Part shown: positions 55,367 to 63,466 of the stretch, one piece after another
How positions within the stretch are numbered: position 1 is the stretch's first letter
Layout: the number at the start of each line of letters is the position of its first letter
Source: Parvibaculum sp039973015
Lineage (GTDB): Bacteria > Pseudomonadota > Alphaproteobacteria > Parvibaculales > Parvibaculaceae
Reading direction: 5' to 3'
Assembly: GCF_039973015.1 (NCBI RefSeq)
Contig: NZ_JBDWLT010000002.1
Coordinates: forward strand, 124,001 to 188,000
DNA length: 64,000 nt
Notes under the pieces: model-generated
Database searches by the model: none
What the model saw: only the letters and a program-made list of their open reading frames with translations
What the model was told of the DNA's origin: nothing
Made by a program: the position numbers and the translations under genes

Positions 55367-56325
55367 ACCGTCTCTTCACTCTGCGTTTGAACGACTGGCA
55401 GATTGCCGCGGTGCTGGCCTTTCTCGGTCTTGCCGGGCCGTTTCTCTTGCCCGGCCTTGCAACGCAGATTGCCTTTCTCTGGCTCATGGTCGTCTTCGCG
55501 CTCACCTGGGACATGCTGGGCGGGCGCATGGGCTACAATTCCTTCGGCAATATCGTCTTCTTCGGCATTGGCTGTTATGCCGCTGCCGTCGTGCAGCGCG
55601 ATGCGGGGTTCGCCTATTTCGAGGGGCTTGGGCTCGGCCTTCTCGCGGGCGCCTGCCTTGCCGTTCTGGCGGCGGTCGTCTTCGGGGCGGCCATGCTTGG
55701 CATTCGCGGGCATTACTTTGCGATCGGCACACTCGGCCTCGGCATTGCGGCAGGGGAAATCGCGGCAGGCTGGGATTATGTCGGAGCTGGCTCCGGAATG
55801 GCCTTGCCGCTTTATCCGGGCGCGCTCGGGCAACGGGAAATCTTCTTCTGCTATTCGCTCTTCGTGCTTGCCGCGATCTGCTTTCTTCTCTTTCGCTGGA
55901 TCTATTCGACGCGCTTCGGCCTTGCGCTCAATGCGATCCGCGACGACCACGACAAGGCGGATGCGATGGGGCTTCGCACCACGCCGATCAAGATTTTCGC
56001 CTGGGCGCTTTCCGCGTTGTTTCTCGGTATCTCGGGCGGGCTCGCCGCCAACATGATCGGCTTCATCGACCCGCGCGATGTCGCCTTCGCGGGCGCGACC
56101 TTCGGCGTCTGGATGGTTCTGATGGCGATACTCGGCGGCAAGGGCACACTCTGGGGGCCTGTCCTTGGCGCTTTCGTGTTCCATGTGACGCAGGAACTTT
56201 TCTGGACCTATCTGCTTGGCTGGCAGCGCGTTGCGCTCGGCCTGCTCATCGTCGTCATCGTCGTCTTCTTTCCGCAGGGCATCATGGGCTGGCTTGCCGA
56301 GCGGCGTGCGAGGGCACTCTCATGA
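55363..56325 (+). CDS. ABC transporter permease, LivM type
   Basis: A 320-residue permease, the partner of the preceding one, with about nine helices. The LivM segments FALTWDMLGGRMGYNSFGN, FGIGCYAA and the coupling loop LNAIRDDHDKADAMGL near residue 190 are present, and the Gly-rich KGTLWGPVLGA loop near 260 is typical of the family. The ATG overlaps the LivH stop, and its own end overlaps the first ATPase gene, so the set is translationally coupled. Confidence 0.93.
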   Translation: MNRLFTLRLNDWQIAAVLAFLGLAGPFLLPGLATQIAFLWLMVVFALTWDMLGGRMGYNSFGNIVFFGIGCYAAAVVQRDAGFAYFEGLGLGLLAGACLAVLAAVVFGAAMLGIRGHYFAIGTLGLGIAAGEIAAGWDYVGAGSGMALPLYPGALGQREIFFCYSLFVLAAICFLLFRWIYSTRFGLALNAIRDDHDKADAMGLRTTPIKIFAWALSALFLGISGGLAANMIGFIDPRDVAFAGATFGVWMVLMAILGGKGTLWGPVLGAFVFHVTQELFWTYLLGWQRVALGLLIVVIVVFFPQGIMGWLAERRARALS

Positions 56326-57065
56326 GCGCGCTTCTCGAAGTGAAAAATGTCACCAAGAGTTTCGGCGGCGTCGTTGCGAACCGCGATGTTTCGCTCATTG
56401 TTCGGCAGGGCGAGATCGCCGGGCTCATCGGTCCGAACGGGTCGGGCAAGACAACGCTTTTCGGTTCCATCACCGGCACCCATGCTGTCGATAGCGGCGA
56501 TATCCTGTTTGAGGGCCGTTCCATCGCGCATCTGCGTCCCGCGCCCATCGCGAGGGCGGGGCTTTTGCGTACCTGGCAGCAGACGCGCGTCTATGGCGAA
56601 ATGTCCTGCGCAGAAAACATGACGATCAGTGCGCGCGAGGCGCAGGGCCATGTGTTTTCGCTGCTCCGGCCCGTGCCCGCCGCCACGCGCCGCCGGGGCG
56701 ACGATCTGCTCGCCTTTGTCGGGCTCCATGAGAAGCGGATGGAAAAGGCGGGAAGCCTCAGCTTCGGCCAGCAGAAGCTGCTCGAATTTGCGATGGCGCT
56801 GATGAACGAGCCGAAGCTCCTCCTGCTCGACGAACCGACGGCGGGCATCAACCCGACGCTGATCAACGGTCTGATCGATCGTCTCCGCCGCGCGAATACC
56901 GAGCTCGGTGTGACGCTGCTCGTCATCGAACATAATATGCGCGTCATCATGAACCTGGCGCATCGCATCACCTGTCTTGCGTATGGTGAAGTGCTTGCGG
57001 CGGGTACGCCGGAGGAGGTGCGCGACGACAAGCGCGTCCTCGATGCCTATCTCGGGGTGGCATGA
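56322..57065 (+). CDS. ABC transporter ATP-binding protein, LivG type
   Basis: A 247-residue ATPase. Walker A is GPNGSGKTT near residue 40, the signature SFGQQKLLEFAMAL near 150, Walker B LLLDEPTAGINP near 170, and the switch His in EHNM near 205. The ATG at 56322 overlaps the LivM stop and gives the usual LivG start (ALLEVKNVTKSFGG); the frame upstream belongs to another reading of livM and is not part of this gene. It pairs with LivF to energise the transporter. Confidence 0.93.
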   Translation: MSALLEVKNVTKSFGGVVANRDVSLIVRQGEIAGLIGPNGSGKTTLFGSITGTHAVDSGDILFEGRSIAHLRPAPIARAGLLRTWQQTRVYGEMSCAENMTISAREAQGHVFSLLRPVPAATRRRGDDLLAFVGLHEKRMEKAGSLSFGQQKLLEFAMALMNEPKLLLLDEPTAGINPTLINGLIDRLRRANTELGVTLLVIEHNMRVIMNLAHRITCLAYGEVLAAGTPEEVRDDKRVLDAYLGVA

Positions 57066-57928
57066 TGGCCGATGAAAAGGAAAAGAGTCTCGCAGGCGGT
57101 TACGGCGAGGGAACGGTCGACACCGTTCTCTCGGTTGGTGATGTGGCGCGCGAGGCTGAAGCCATGGCGCGCGCCGTCCCGCGCGAGGAAATTGCGGCGC
57201 TCGCAGAAGGCTCGCCGCTTCTCACGCTCGATGCGCTTCATGCCGGTTACGGCGCAATGGAAATCCTGCACGGGATCGATCTTGCCGTCGGTGCCGGGCA
57301 AAGTCTCTGCCTTGTCGGGCCGAACGGGGCGGGCAAATCCACCGTGCTTCATTCGATTTTCGGCTTCACGAAAATCTCGTCCGGTCGCGTCTTCGTTTCG
57401 GGGCGCGACATTACGAAACTTTCCCCAAGCGAGAAGCTCCGCGATGCGGGCATCGCCTATATCCTTCAGGATAATTCGGTCTTCCCGGACATGACGGTTG
57501 AGGAGAACCTGCTGATGGGCGGTTATCTGCTCGCCGATCAGGCGAAAGCACGGGAAGCAGCGGAGCGCATCTTCGCGCGTTATGACCGTCTGGCGAAGCG
57601 CCGCTCGGAGCGCGCCCGCGTTCTCTCCGGTGGCGAACGGCGTCTGCTCGAAATCAGCCGGGCGCTCATCATGGACCCGAAGGTGCTGCTGGTAGACGAA
57701 CCCTCCATCGGCCTCGAACCGCGCATGATCGACATGGTCTTCGAAATTCTCGGTGACCTGCAAAGGGCGCAGGGCAAAACCATCGTCATGGTCGAGCAAA
57801 ATGCAAAGCGCGGGCTCGATTTTGCCGATACCGGGTATGTCCTGGTGTCTGGCCGCGTCGCGCTTGCGGGGCGCGGCGACGCACTTCTGGAAAACCCGGA
57901 TGTAGGCCGCCTCTTCCTCGGCGGCTGA
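57062..57928 (+). CDS. ABC transporter ATP-binding protein, LivF type, with N-terminal extension
   Basis: A 288-residue ATPase. Walker A is GPNGAGKSTV near residue 91, the signature is LSGGERRLLEISRAL near 189, and Walker B LLVDEPSIGLEP. The ABC domain begins near residue 53 (LLTLDALHAGYGAMEIL), so about 50 extra residues precede it, unlike ordinary LivF, which starts at that point. The ATGA overlap with livG supports the long start. The extension is Glu-, Ala- and Arg-rich and may be a regulatory or docking segment. The gene closes the operon. Confidence 0.9.
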   Translation: MMADEKEKSLAGGYGEGTVDTVLSVGDVAREAEAMARAVPREEIAALAEGSPLLTLDALHAGYGAMEILHGIDLAVGAGQSLCLVGPNGAGKSTVLHSIFGFTKISSGRVFVSGRDITKLSPSEKLRDAGIAYILQDNSVFPDMTVEENLLMGGYLLADQAKAREAAERIFARYDRLAKRRSERARVLSGGERRLLEISRALIMDPKVLLVDEPSIGLEPRMIDMVFEILGDLQRAQGKTIVMVEQNAKRGLDFADTGYVLVSGRVALAGRGDALLENPDVGRLFLGG

Positions 57929-57973
57929 CCTTCCAAAATCCGCAGAAATCCTCATCCGAACCTGAACACCAGA

Positions 57974-57999
57974 TGAACGGCGCGGCCATGAGCCGTTCA
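57974..57999 (+). terminator. Hairpin after the ABC transporter operon
   Basis: TGAACGGC and GCCGTTCA make a perfect eight-base-pair stem with a ten-base loop, 46 bases after the LivF stop. It lacks a T tract, so it may act with Rho or stabilise the mRNA end rather than terminate alone. Confidence 0.4.
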
Positions 58000-58054
58000 G
58001 TCGTTGGCGGGCATTCTTTGCGCGAATACGGGGTCGAGCGATTGGAAGGACAAA

Positions 58055-58456
58055 ATGATGAACAAGTTTGTTGTTTCGGCCAGTCTCGCCGCAGCCCTCG
58101 GCTTTGCCTTCCCGGCCGCCGCGAGCGCGGTGACACTGGCATCCGCAGTCACTGTGCATGCCGGTACGCAGGTCGAACTGGCGCATGGCTCCAGGCACTA
58201 TCACGGGCATCGCCGCCATTACGCACCTCCGCCGCGTGTGGTGCATCGCTATCATCACCGGCAGGTAAGGCCCTGGACGCATTGGCGGCCTTATGTGGTG
58301 CAGCACCACTATCACAGCTTCGGTGCGCCGGTTTACTACTCGTCGCATCCGACCTATGGGCCCTATTACCGGGTACGCGCGCATGACCGTTCCGATGTCG
58401 CGATCTGGCTCGGCATCAGCGCGATCACTGGCGCCATTCTCTTCTCGAACTACTAA
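58055..58456 (+). CDS. His- and Tyr-rich exported protein
   Basis: A 133-residue hypothetical protein. A signal peptide covers about residues 1-24 (VVSASLAAALGFAFPAAASA). The mature part contains about 15 His and many Tyr and Arg in patches such as RHYHGHRRHY, RYHHRQ and QHHYHSF, and ends in a hydrophobic helix (VAIWLGISAITGAILFSNY). Such composition suggests metal or anion binding at the cell surface or in the periplasm, but no family is recognised. Two adjacent ATG codons, at 58055 and 58058, follow GGAAGGA by four and seven bases; either may be used. Confidence 0.7.
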   Translation: MMNKFVVSASLAAALGFAFPAAASAVTLASAVTVHAGTQVELAHGSRHYHGHRRHYAPPPRVVHRYHHRQVRPWTHWRPYVVQHHYHSFGAPVYYSSHPTYGPYYRVRAHDRSDVAIWLGISAITGAILFSNY

Positions 58457-58476
58457 CTTCGAGGGGGAGCAAGAGG

Positions 58477-58508
58477 AAAGGCCCCGTATCGGGAGGTGCG
58501 GGGCCTTT
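58477..58508. terminator. Terminator between His-rich gene and carboxylase gene
   Basis: AAAGGCCCCG and CGGGGCCTTT form a perfect ten-base-pair stem with a twelve-base loop between two convergent genes. The TTTCTGCTTTCC that follows gives a T-rich tract on the plus strand, and AAAG before the stem gives a short one for the minus strand, so it may serve both. Confidence 0.8.
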
Positions 58509-58529
58509 CTGCTTTCCGTTATGTCCGTT

Positions 58530-60086
58530 TCAGGGCCGCATCGTCGTCCTGTAGGGGCCAAGCTCGATGGCGCGGCGCGGCTCCACCCAGTCGAGCCAGT
58601 CGCAGAGTTTCGCGCGTGTTTCGCGCGGGTCGATCAGCTCATGTACGGAAAAGCCTTCCGCACGAGGGAAAGGCGACTGCCCCGCCGCGAGCTTTTCTTC
58701 GAGTTCCGCGCGCAAGGCTTCGGGGTCGTCCGCCGCCGCGATCTGGCGCGCAAAGGCAACCGCCACGCCGCCTTCCACGGGCAGTGCGCCTGTCACCGCG
58801 CTCGGCCAGGAAAGCACATAGCCCTCCGGCCCGAAATGCGCAGCACCCGCGACGCCGAAGACCTTGTGCACGATCACGCTTGCCCAAGGCACACGGCTCT
58901 GCATCACCGCTGCGATCGCTGCCGTGCCGTGGCGGATGGTCGCCGCCTTTTCGGAGGCTGAGCCGATCATGAAGCCCGGCTCGTCCACGAAAGAGAGGAT
59001 CGGCAGATTGAAGGTGTTGCACATGTCTGCGAAACGGCGGAGCTTCTGCGCCGCCTGCGCGGTCATCGCGCCCGCATAAAAGTGGCAGTCATTCGCGATC
59101 ACACCGACGCTCTTGCCGCTCATGCGCGCAAGCCCGGTGATGAGAGAGGGGCCGAAGCGTCGCGTCATCTCGAAGAAGCTGCCCTTGTCGACGACCGCCT
59201 TCACCACCTTGCGCATGTTGAAGGGCTTGCGCCTGTCTCTCGGCACGATGTCGCGCAGGCTTTCCTCTTCCCGGTCGCGCGGATCGTCCGTTTCGATGTC
59301 GGCCGGCCGCTGCCATACATTGTCCGGCATGTAGGAGAGGAAGCGCGCGATTTCCTTCAGCGCCTCTTCCTCGTTCGCCGCCACATTGTCGATGACGCCG
59401 GAGCGCGAATGAATGTCCGAGCCGCCCAGTTCTTCCTTGGTCAGGTTTTCGTCAAGCGCGCGGGCGACCACTTTCGGACCGGCGATCAGCACCTGCGCGT
59501 CTTCCGCCATCACCGAGAAATGCGAGGCGACGAGCCGCGCGGCGGGCATGCCCGCCACGGCACCGAGCGCCGCCGTCGCCACAGGCACTTCGCCCAGCAC
59601 CTGCGCGATGGAGCGGAAACGCGGCGTCGAGAAAACGGGGTCGCCGAGCGGCCGCGCATTTCCCTTGCCAGCGGAACCGGCGACCGAGCCGCCGCCGCCT
59701 TCGTGAAGCCGCACCAGTGGCACCTTGTAGGTGAGCGCCAGTTCCTCGGCATAGACGCTCTTGCGGAGCCCCGCCGGGTTCGGCGAGCCGCCCTTCATGG
59801 TGAAGTCCTCGCCGCCGACCGCGATCCGCCGCCCGTTTACCTTGGCAAAGCCGAGCACGTAGTTCGCCGGCTCGAAATCGACGAGATTTCCCTCCTCGTC
59901 GAAATGCGGCACGCCCGCGCCTTCGCCCAGTTCCTGAAAAGATTTCTCGTCGGCCAGTGCCGCGATCCGCTCGCGCACGGTGAGGCGGCCCTTCTCGTGG
60001 TGCCGTTTCACGGCTTCCTCGCCGCCCTGACGCTTCGCGAGGTCGCGGCGGCGCCTGATTTCGTCGGTTTCCTTTTCCCAGCTCAT
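58530..60086 (-). CDS. Acyl-CoA carboxylase carboxyltransferase (beta) subunit
   Basis: A 518-residue subunit of the propionyl-/methylcrotonyl-CoA carboxylase beta family. Two crotonase-like halves are present: the first has VRERIAALADEKSFQELG and VNGRRIAVGGEDFTMKGGS, the second VGVIANDCHFYAGAMTAQAAQKL and FNLPILSFVDEPGFMIG. It transfers CO2 from biotin to an acyl-CoA. The biotin carboxylase and biotin-carrier subunits are not in the window, and the acyl-CoA substrate cannot be fixed. No zinc ribbon of bacterial AccD is present, which argues against acetyl-CoA carboxylase. Confidence 0.9.
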   Translation of the reverse strand: MSWEKETDEIRRRRDLAKRQGGEEAVKRHHEKGRLTVRERIAALADEKSFQELGEGAGVPHFDEEGNLVDFEPANYVLGFAKVNGRRIAVGGEDFTMKGGSPNPAGLRKSVYAEELALTYKVPLVRLHEGGGGSVAGSAGKGNARPLGDPVFSTPRFRSIAQVLGEVPVATAALGAVAGMPAARLVASHFSVMAEDAQVLIAGPKVVARALDENLTKEELGGSDIHSRSGVIDNVAANEEEALKEIARFLSYMPDNVWQRPADIETDDPRDREEESLRDIVPRDRRKPFNMRKVVKAVVDKGSFFEMTRRFGPSLITGLARMSGKSVGVIANDCHFYAGAMTAQAAQKLRRFADMCNTFNLPILSFVDEPGFMIGSASEKAATIRHGTAAIAAVMQSRVPWASVIVHKVFGVAGAAHFGPEGYVLSWPSAVTGALPVEGGVAVAFARQIAAADDPEALRAELEEKLAAGQSPFPRAEGFSVHELIDPRETRAKLCDWLDWVEPRRAIELGPYRTTMRP

Positions 60087-60211
60087 GACCTGGCGGTCCT
60101 CCCTGTCGCGAAGCCGGAACCCTAAAGGAAATCGGTTTCAGCCCAAAGCCTGTTGGGCGGAGCAAAACGGATGTTATGATCGGACAAAACGAGGCAAGGG
60201 ACGGAAATCAT

Positions 60212-60592
60212 ATGGCAAGCGGCAAGGGCGAGACGCTTACGGCCGGCCCGCTAAAGGCAGCGGAGGACGAGATCGAGGCAATCCTCAAATCGACGCTCGC
60301 AGGCGGCGGTTCGCTCGGCGCGGTGCTGAAATTCGTGCATCCCGGCGCGGGCGTCGTCGTCATTGACGGCACGAAGACGCCGAACGAGGTTCACCGTCGC
60401 GACATGCCCGCCGATTGCACGGTTCATGTCGACCCGATGCTCAATCTCGCGATTTTCCAGCGGCATATCGACCAGAACACGGCCTTCCGGCAGGGCCGTA
60501 TCCGCATCGTCGGCGATGTTTCCGTCGTTGCCCGGCTTCGCCCGATCATGCTCCGGCAGTCGCATGCGACGGAAGACGGGTTTCGCGAGTGA
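60212..60592 (+). CDS. SCP2 sterol-binding domain protein
   Basis: A 126-residue protein of the SCP2 family. VVVIDGTKTPNEVHRRDM is the first strand and turn, DCTVHVDPMLNLAIFQRH and NTAFRQGRIRIVGD are the characteristic SCP2 core with the final Gly-Asp and following helix. SCP2 domains bind lipids such as acyl-CoA, sterols or isoprenoids in a hydrophobic tunnel. I start at ATG 60212; the longer version has no ribosome site. Its stop overlaps the start (GTGA) of the following hydrolase, so the two are coupled and may work on the same lipid. Confidence 0.78.
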   Translation: MASGKGETLTAGPLKAAEDEIEAILKSTLAGGGSLGAVLKFVHPGAGVVVIDGTKTPNEVHRRDMPADCTVHVDPMLNLAIFQRHIDQNTAFRQGRIRIVGDVSVVARLRPIMLRQSHATEDGFRE

Positions 60593-61530
60593 GCGCCCCT
60601 GTCATCCTCATTCCGGAGAACCCGATGCCGGAAGGCGGCGAGGCCTTCTGGCTGAAGACAGCCGATGGCGCGCGTCTGCGCTACCTCACATGGAAAAATG
60701 ATGCCGCACCGCGCGGTACAGTGTTTCTGTTTGGCGGGCGAACGGAATTTGCCGAAAAATATTTCGAGGTGATCGGCGAGTTGCGCGCGCGCGGTTTTGC
60801 CGTCGCAACGCTCGACTGGCGCGGGCAAGGCCTTTCGGACCGTCCGCTCGCAGACGGCCGCAAGGGGTACATTGCCGACTTCGATATTTTCGACCGCGAT
60901 CTCGCATGTTTCATGCGCGAGGTGGCGCCGTCATTCCCAAAACCGTGGACGGCGCTCGCGCATTCGATGGGCGGACAGATCGTGTTGCGTGCGCTTCACG
61001 ATCAACCCGGCTGGTTTTCGCATGCCGTCTTCTCCGCGCCGATGTTCGGGCTCAATTTTCCGAAATGGGTGGAGCGGAGCATCCGCACCATGGTCAACCT
61101 TTATCATGTGCTCAGCCAGGATGAGCGTTATTTGCCGGGCAGCAGCGCGAAGTCGAATGACGAAATTCCCTTCGAGGAGAACCTCCTGACCCATGACGAG
61201 CGGCGCTATGAAATCCTGCAGGCGCTGACGCGGGCGGAGCCGAGGCTCGGTCTCGGCGGGGCGACGGTGGGCTGGCTTCATGCTGCCTTCCGCGCGATGG
61301 ATCAGTCGGCGGCACCCGCCTATCTCGCCGATGTGAAAGTGCCTGTCCTCATTTTTGAGGCCGCGAAGGACAAGCTGGTCTCGCCGCGCTCTCTTTCCCA
61401 TGCTGCCGCGCATATGCCAGAGGCAACGCTTGTCGTCGTGCCTCATGCGAACCACGAAATTCTGATCGAGCGCGACGCCGCGCGCGCCGTCTTCTGGGAG
61501 GCCTTCGACAATTTCATGAAGGCAGGCTGA
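60589..61530 (+). CDS. Alpha/beta hydrolase (monoglyceride lipase-like)
   Basis: A 313-residue serine hydrolase of the lysophospholipase / monoacylglycerol lipase type. The nucleophile elbow is ALAHSMGGQI near residue 122, the Asp in FEAAKDKLVSP near 261 and the His in PHANHEILIE near 287. GGRTEFAEKYFEVIGEL and DWRGQGLSDRP are the usual N-terminal motifs. GTG 60589 overlaps the stop of the SCP2 gene, and the long upstream extension in this frame has no homology. It lacks a signal peptide. Confidence 0.9.
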   Translation: MSAPVILIPENPMPEGGEAFWLKTADGARLRYLTWKNDAAPRGTVFLFGGRTEFAEKYFEVIGELRARGFAVATLDWRGQGLSDRPLADGRKGYIADFDIFDRDLACFMREVAPSFPKPWTALAHSMGGQIVLRALHDQPGWFSHAVFSAPMFGLNFPKWVERSIRTMVNLYHVLSQDERYLPGSSAKSNDEIPFEENLLTHDERRYEILQALTRAEPRLGLGGATVGWLHAAFRAMDQSAAPAYLADVKVPVLIFEAAKDKLVSPRSLSHAAAHMPEATLVVVPHANHEILIERDAARAVFWEAFDNFMKAG

Positions 61531-61534
61531 GGCG

Positions 61535-62344
61535 TCAGCCCTTCGCCGCGCCTTCGAGAATCTTCAGCGCCTGTTCGTGCAGCTCACCATTCGCGGCCGC
61601 CACCACCTGCCCGCCATTCTGGGCGTCGCCGCCAGCCCAGTTCGTCACCACGCCGCCTGCATTCTCGATCACGGGGATCAGCGCCTGAATGTCATAGGGC
61701 TGGAGCCCGCTTTCGATGACGAGGTCGAGCGTGCCCGCCGCCAGCAGGCAATAGAAATAGCAGTCGCCGCCAAAGCGCCGCAGCCGCACCCTGGATGAAA
61801 TCTCACGGAAGGCTGCTTTCTCGTCCTCAACGTCGAACATGGCCGGGTCGGTATTGCCGAGCAGCGCTTCTTCGAGCTTCGTGCAGGCGCTGGTCTTGAG
61901 GGGCTTCGTGCCCATCGGGCAGATCAGCTCGCTGCCGCCGGGTCGTCCGACAAAGCGTTCGCCGATATAGGGCTGGTCCATCAGGCCGATCACGGGCCGC
62001 TCGCCGTCGTTCAGCGCGATCAGCGTTCCCCAGAGCGGCACGCCCGAGATGAAGCTCCTTGTGCCGTCGATGGGATCGAGCACCCAGGTGAGCGGGCTCG
62101 TGCCCGTTTCCTTGCCGTGCTCCTCGCCGAAGATGCCGTGGTCCGGGTAGCGTTCGCCGATCAGCTTGCGGATCGCCGCCTCGCCGTCGCGGTCGGCCGC
62201 CGTCACAGGATCGAAGGCGAAATTGCCGCGCTTGTTGTCGACCGCAAGCCCGGAGCGGAAGTGCGGCAGCGTCACCGCCGCTGCGGCGTCGGCAAGATCG
62301 AGCGCGAAGCTTGCCAGTTCGTCAATTTCCTGGGGGTCGAGCAT
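61535..62344 (-). CDS. Inositol monophosphatase-family phosphatase, likely histidinol-phosphatase
   Basis: A 269-residue Mg-dependent phosphatase of the inositol monophosphatase superfamily. The metal sites appear as GEEHG near residue 71, WVLDPIDGTRSFISG near 90 and the late GLQPYDIQALIPVIENAGG with its Asp near 222. RRFGGDCYFYCLLAAG is typical of the HisN branch that removes phosphate from histidinol phosphate in alphaproteobacteria. The start at ATG 62344 has AGAGG five bases upstream; a start nine codons earlier is possible. No other his gene is adjacent, so the assignment to histidine synthesis is likely but not certain. Confidence 0.83.
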   Translation of the reverse strand: MLDPQEIDELASFALDLADAAAAVTLPHFRSGLAVDNKRGNFAFDPVTAADRDGEAAIRKLIGERYPDHGIFGEEHGKETGTSPLTWVLDPIDGTRSFISGVPLWGTLIALNDGERPVIGLMDQPYIGERFVGRPGGSELICPMGTKPLKTSACTKLEEALLGNTDPAMFDVEDEKAAFREISSRVRLRRFGGDCYFYCLLAAGTLDLVIESGLQPYDIQALIPVIENAGGVVTNWAGGDAQNGGQVVAAANGELHEQALKILEGAAKG

Positions 62345-62390
62345 GAAGGCCTCTTTGTGAACAGCCGGCATATTGGAGCCCGTGACCGCG

Positions 62391-63395
62391 CTAGTCCAGC
62401 CGGTAAACCCGCTTCGCCGTGTCGTGAAAGAGGTTCTGTTTTTCGCTCTCGCTGAAGCCCCTGGCGATCTTTTTGAAAGCGTTCCACAAGACGCCATAGG
62501 AGCAGGAGAGCTTGTCGACGGGGAAGTTGCTTTCAAACATGCACCGCTCCGGCCCGAAGACGTCGATCGAATGGAGATACCAGTTGCGCGTTGCCTCCAC
62601 GAGTTCATCCGATGTCGGCGGCAGGTTGCGCTTGTGCCAGCCGAAACCGTTCACCGCCATGTTGATGCCGCCGAGCTTGGCGACGACGTTCGGGCAGGCG
62701 GCGAGTTCGCTCACATCCTTCTTCCACTGTTCGAAGATTTCGCCGCGCTTGCCGCTATATGGGCCGATGCCCAGCGGTCCGCCGAAATGATCGAAGACGA
62801 TCCGTGTGCCGGGATGGTCGCGTGCAAGTTCCGTCAGTTCCGGGATCTGATGATGATAGAGCCAGGCGTCGAAGGAAAGCCCGTAGCTTTCGAGGCGCGC
62901 GAAGCCCTCGCGGAAGGAGGGCAGGCCGAGCAAACCCTTGGGCGGCGCGGTATGCGAGGCGCGGATGTCGGGGTTCGGGTCGAAGGCGGCGGCGTGGCGG
63001 ATGCCGCGAAACCGGTCCGGCGCGCGCGCGATATGTGCGTTCAGCACTTCGTCCACGGCATTACCGAGACGCAGATCCGCAAAGCCGACAATGCCTGCGG
63101 CAACGCGTGTGTCGCCGAAACCGCCGCTCGCCGATTTCGCGGCGATGCCGTTTACATATTCGGTTTCGCCGAGAGGCTTCAGCGCCTCGGGTCCGCCGTC
63201 GCGATACATCGCCTTGCATTCGACGAAGACGGTCTGGCGGATGTTATGGCCTTGCGCCAGGTCCGCCAGGATCTCGTCGAGTTCGTAGCGCGATCCGGGA
63301 TGGTCCCAGAGATGATGATGCGGATCGATGATCGGAAGCTCCGGCTCAAGCGCCTCTTCCTTCACCTTTGCCAGCCAATCCGGGTTCCCGGCCAT
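62391..63395 (-). CDS. Amidohydrolase-2 family protein
   Basis: A 334-residue TIM-barrel amidohydrolase of the amidohydrolase-2 / pyrone-dicarboxylate lactonase group. The metal His pair is in IIDPHHHLWDH near residue 24, further ligands appear in VFDHFGGPLG near 205 and the Asp in MFESNFPVDK near 285. Such enzymes act as lactonases, decarboxylases or hydrolases on cyclic compounds, so no substrate is named. It starts at ATG 63395 and ends 47 bases upstream of the HisN-like gene. Confidence 0.85.
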   Translation of the reverse strand: MAGNPDWLAKVKEEALEPELPIIDPHHHLWDHPGSRYELDEILADLAQGHNIRQTVFVECKAMYRDGGPEALKPLGETEYVNGIAAKSASGGFGDTRVAAGIVGFADLRLGNAVDEVLNAHIARAPDRFRGIRHAAAFDPNPDIRASHTAPPKGLLGLPSFREGFARLESYGLSFDAWLYHHQIPELTELARDHPGTRIVFDHFGGPLGIGPYSGKRGEIFEQWKKDVSELAACPNVVAKLGGINMAVNGFGWHKRNLPPTSDELVEATRNWYLHSIDVFGPERCMFESNFPVDKLSCSYGVLWNAFKKIARGFSESEKQNLFHDTAKRVYRLD

Positions 63396-63466
63396 GTATC
63401 TCTCCTCCCTCGTTTATTTTGCGGGAAGAGTGGCATTGGCCGGGACGAGAGGCAATGGAAGAGGGC

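Noticed and set aside
55329..56321. Upstream extension of livG in its frame
   Set aside because: The extension lies over livM in another frame, is rich in Cys and Arg and has no homology; the ATGA overlap at 56322 marks the true start.
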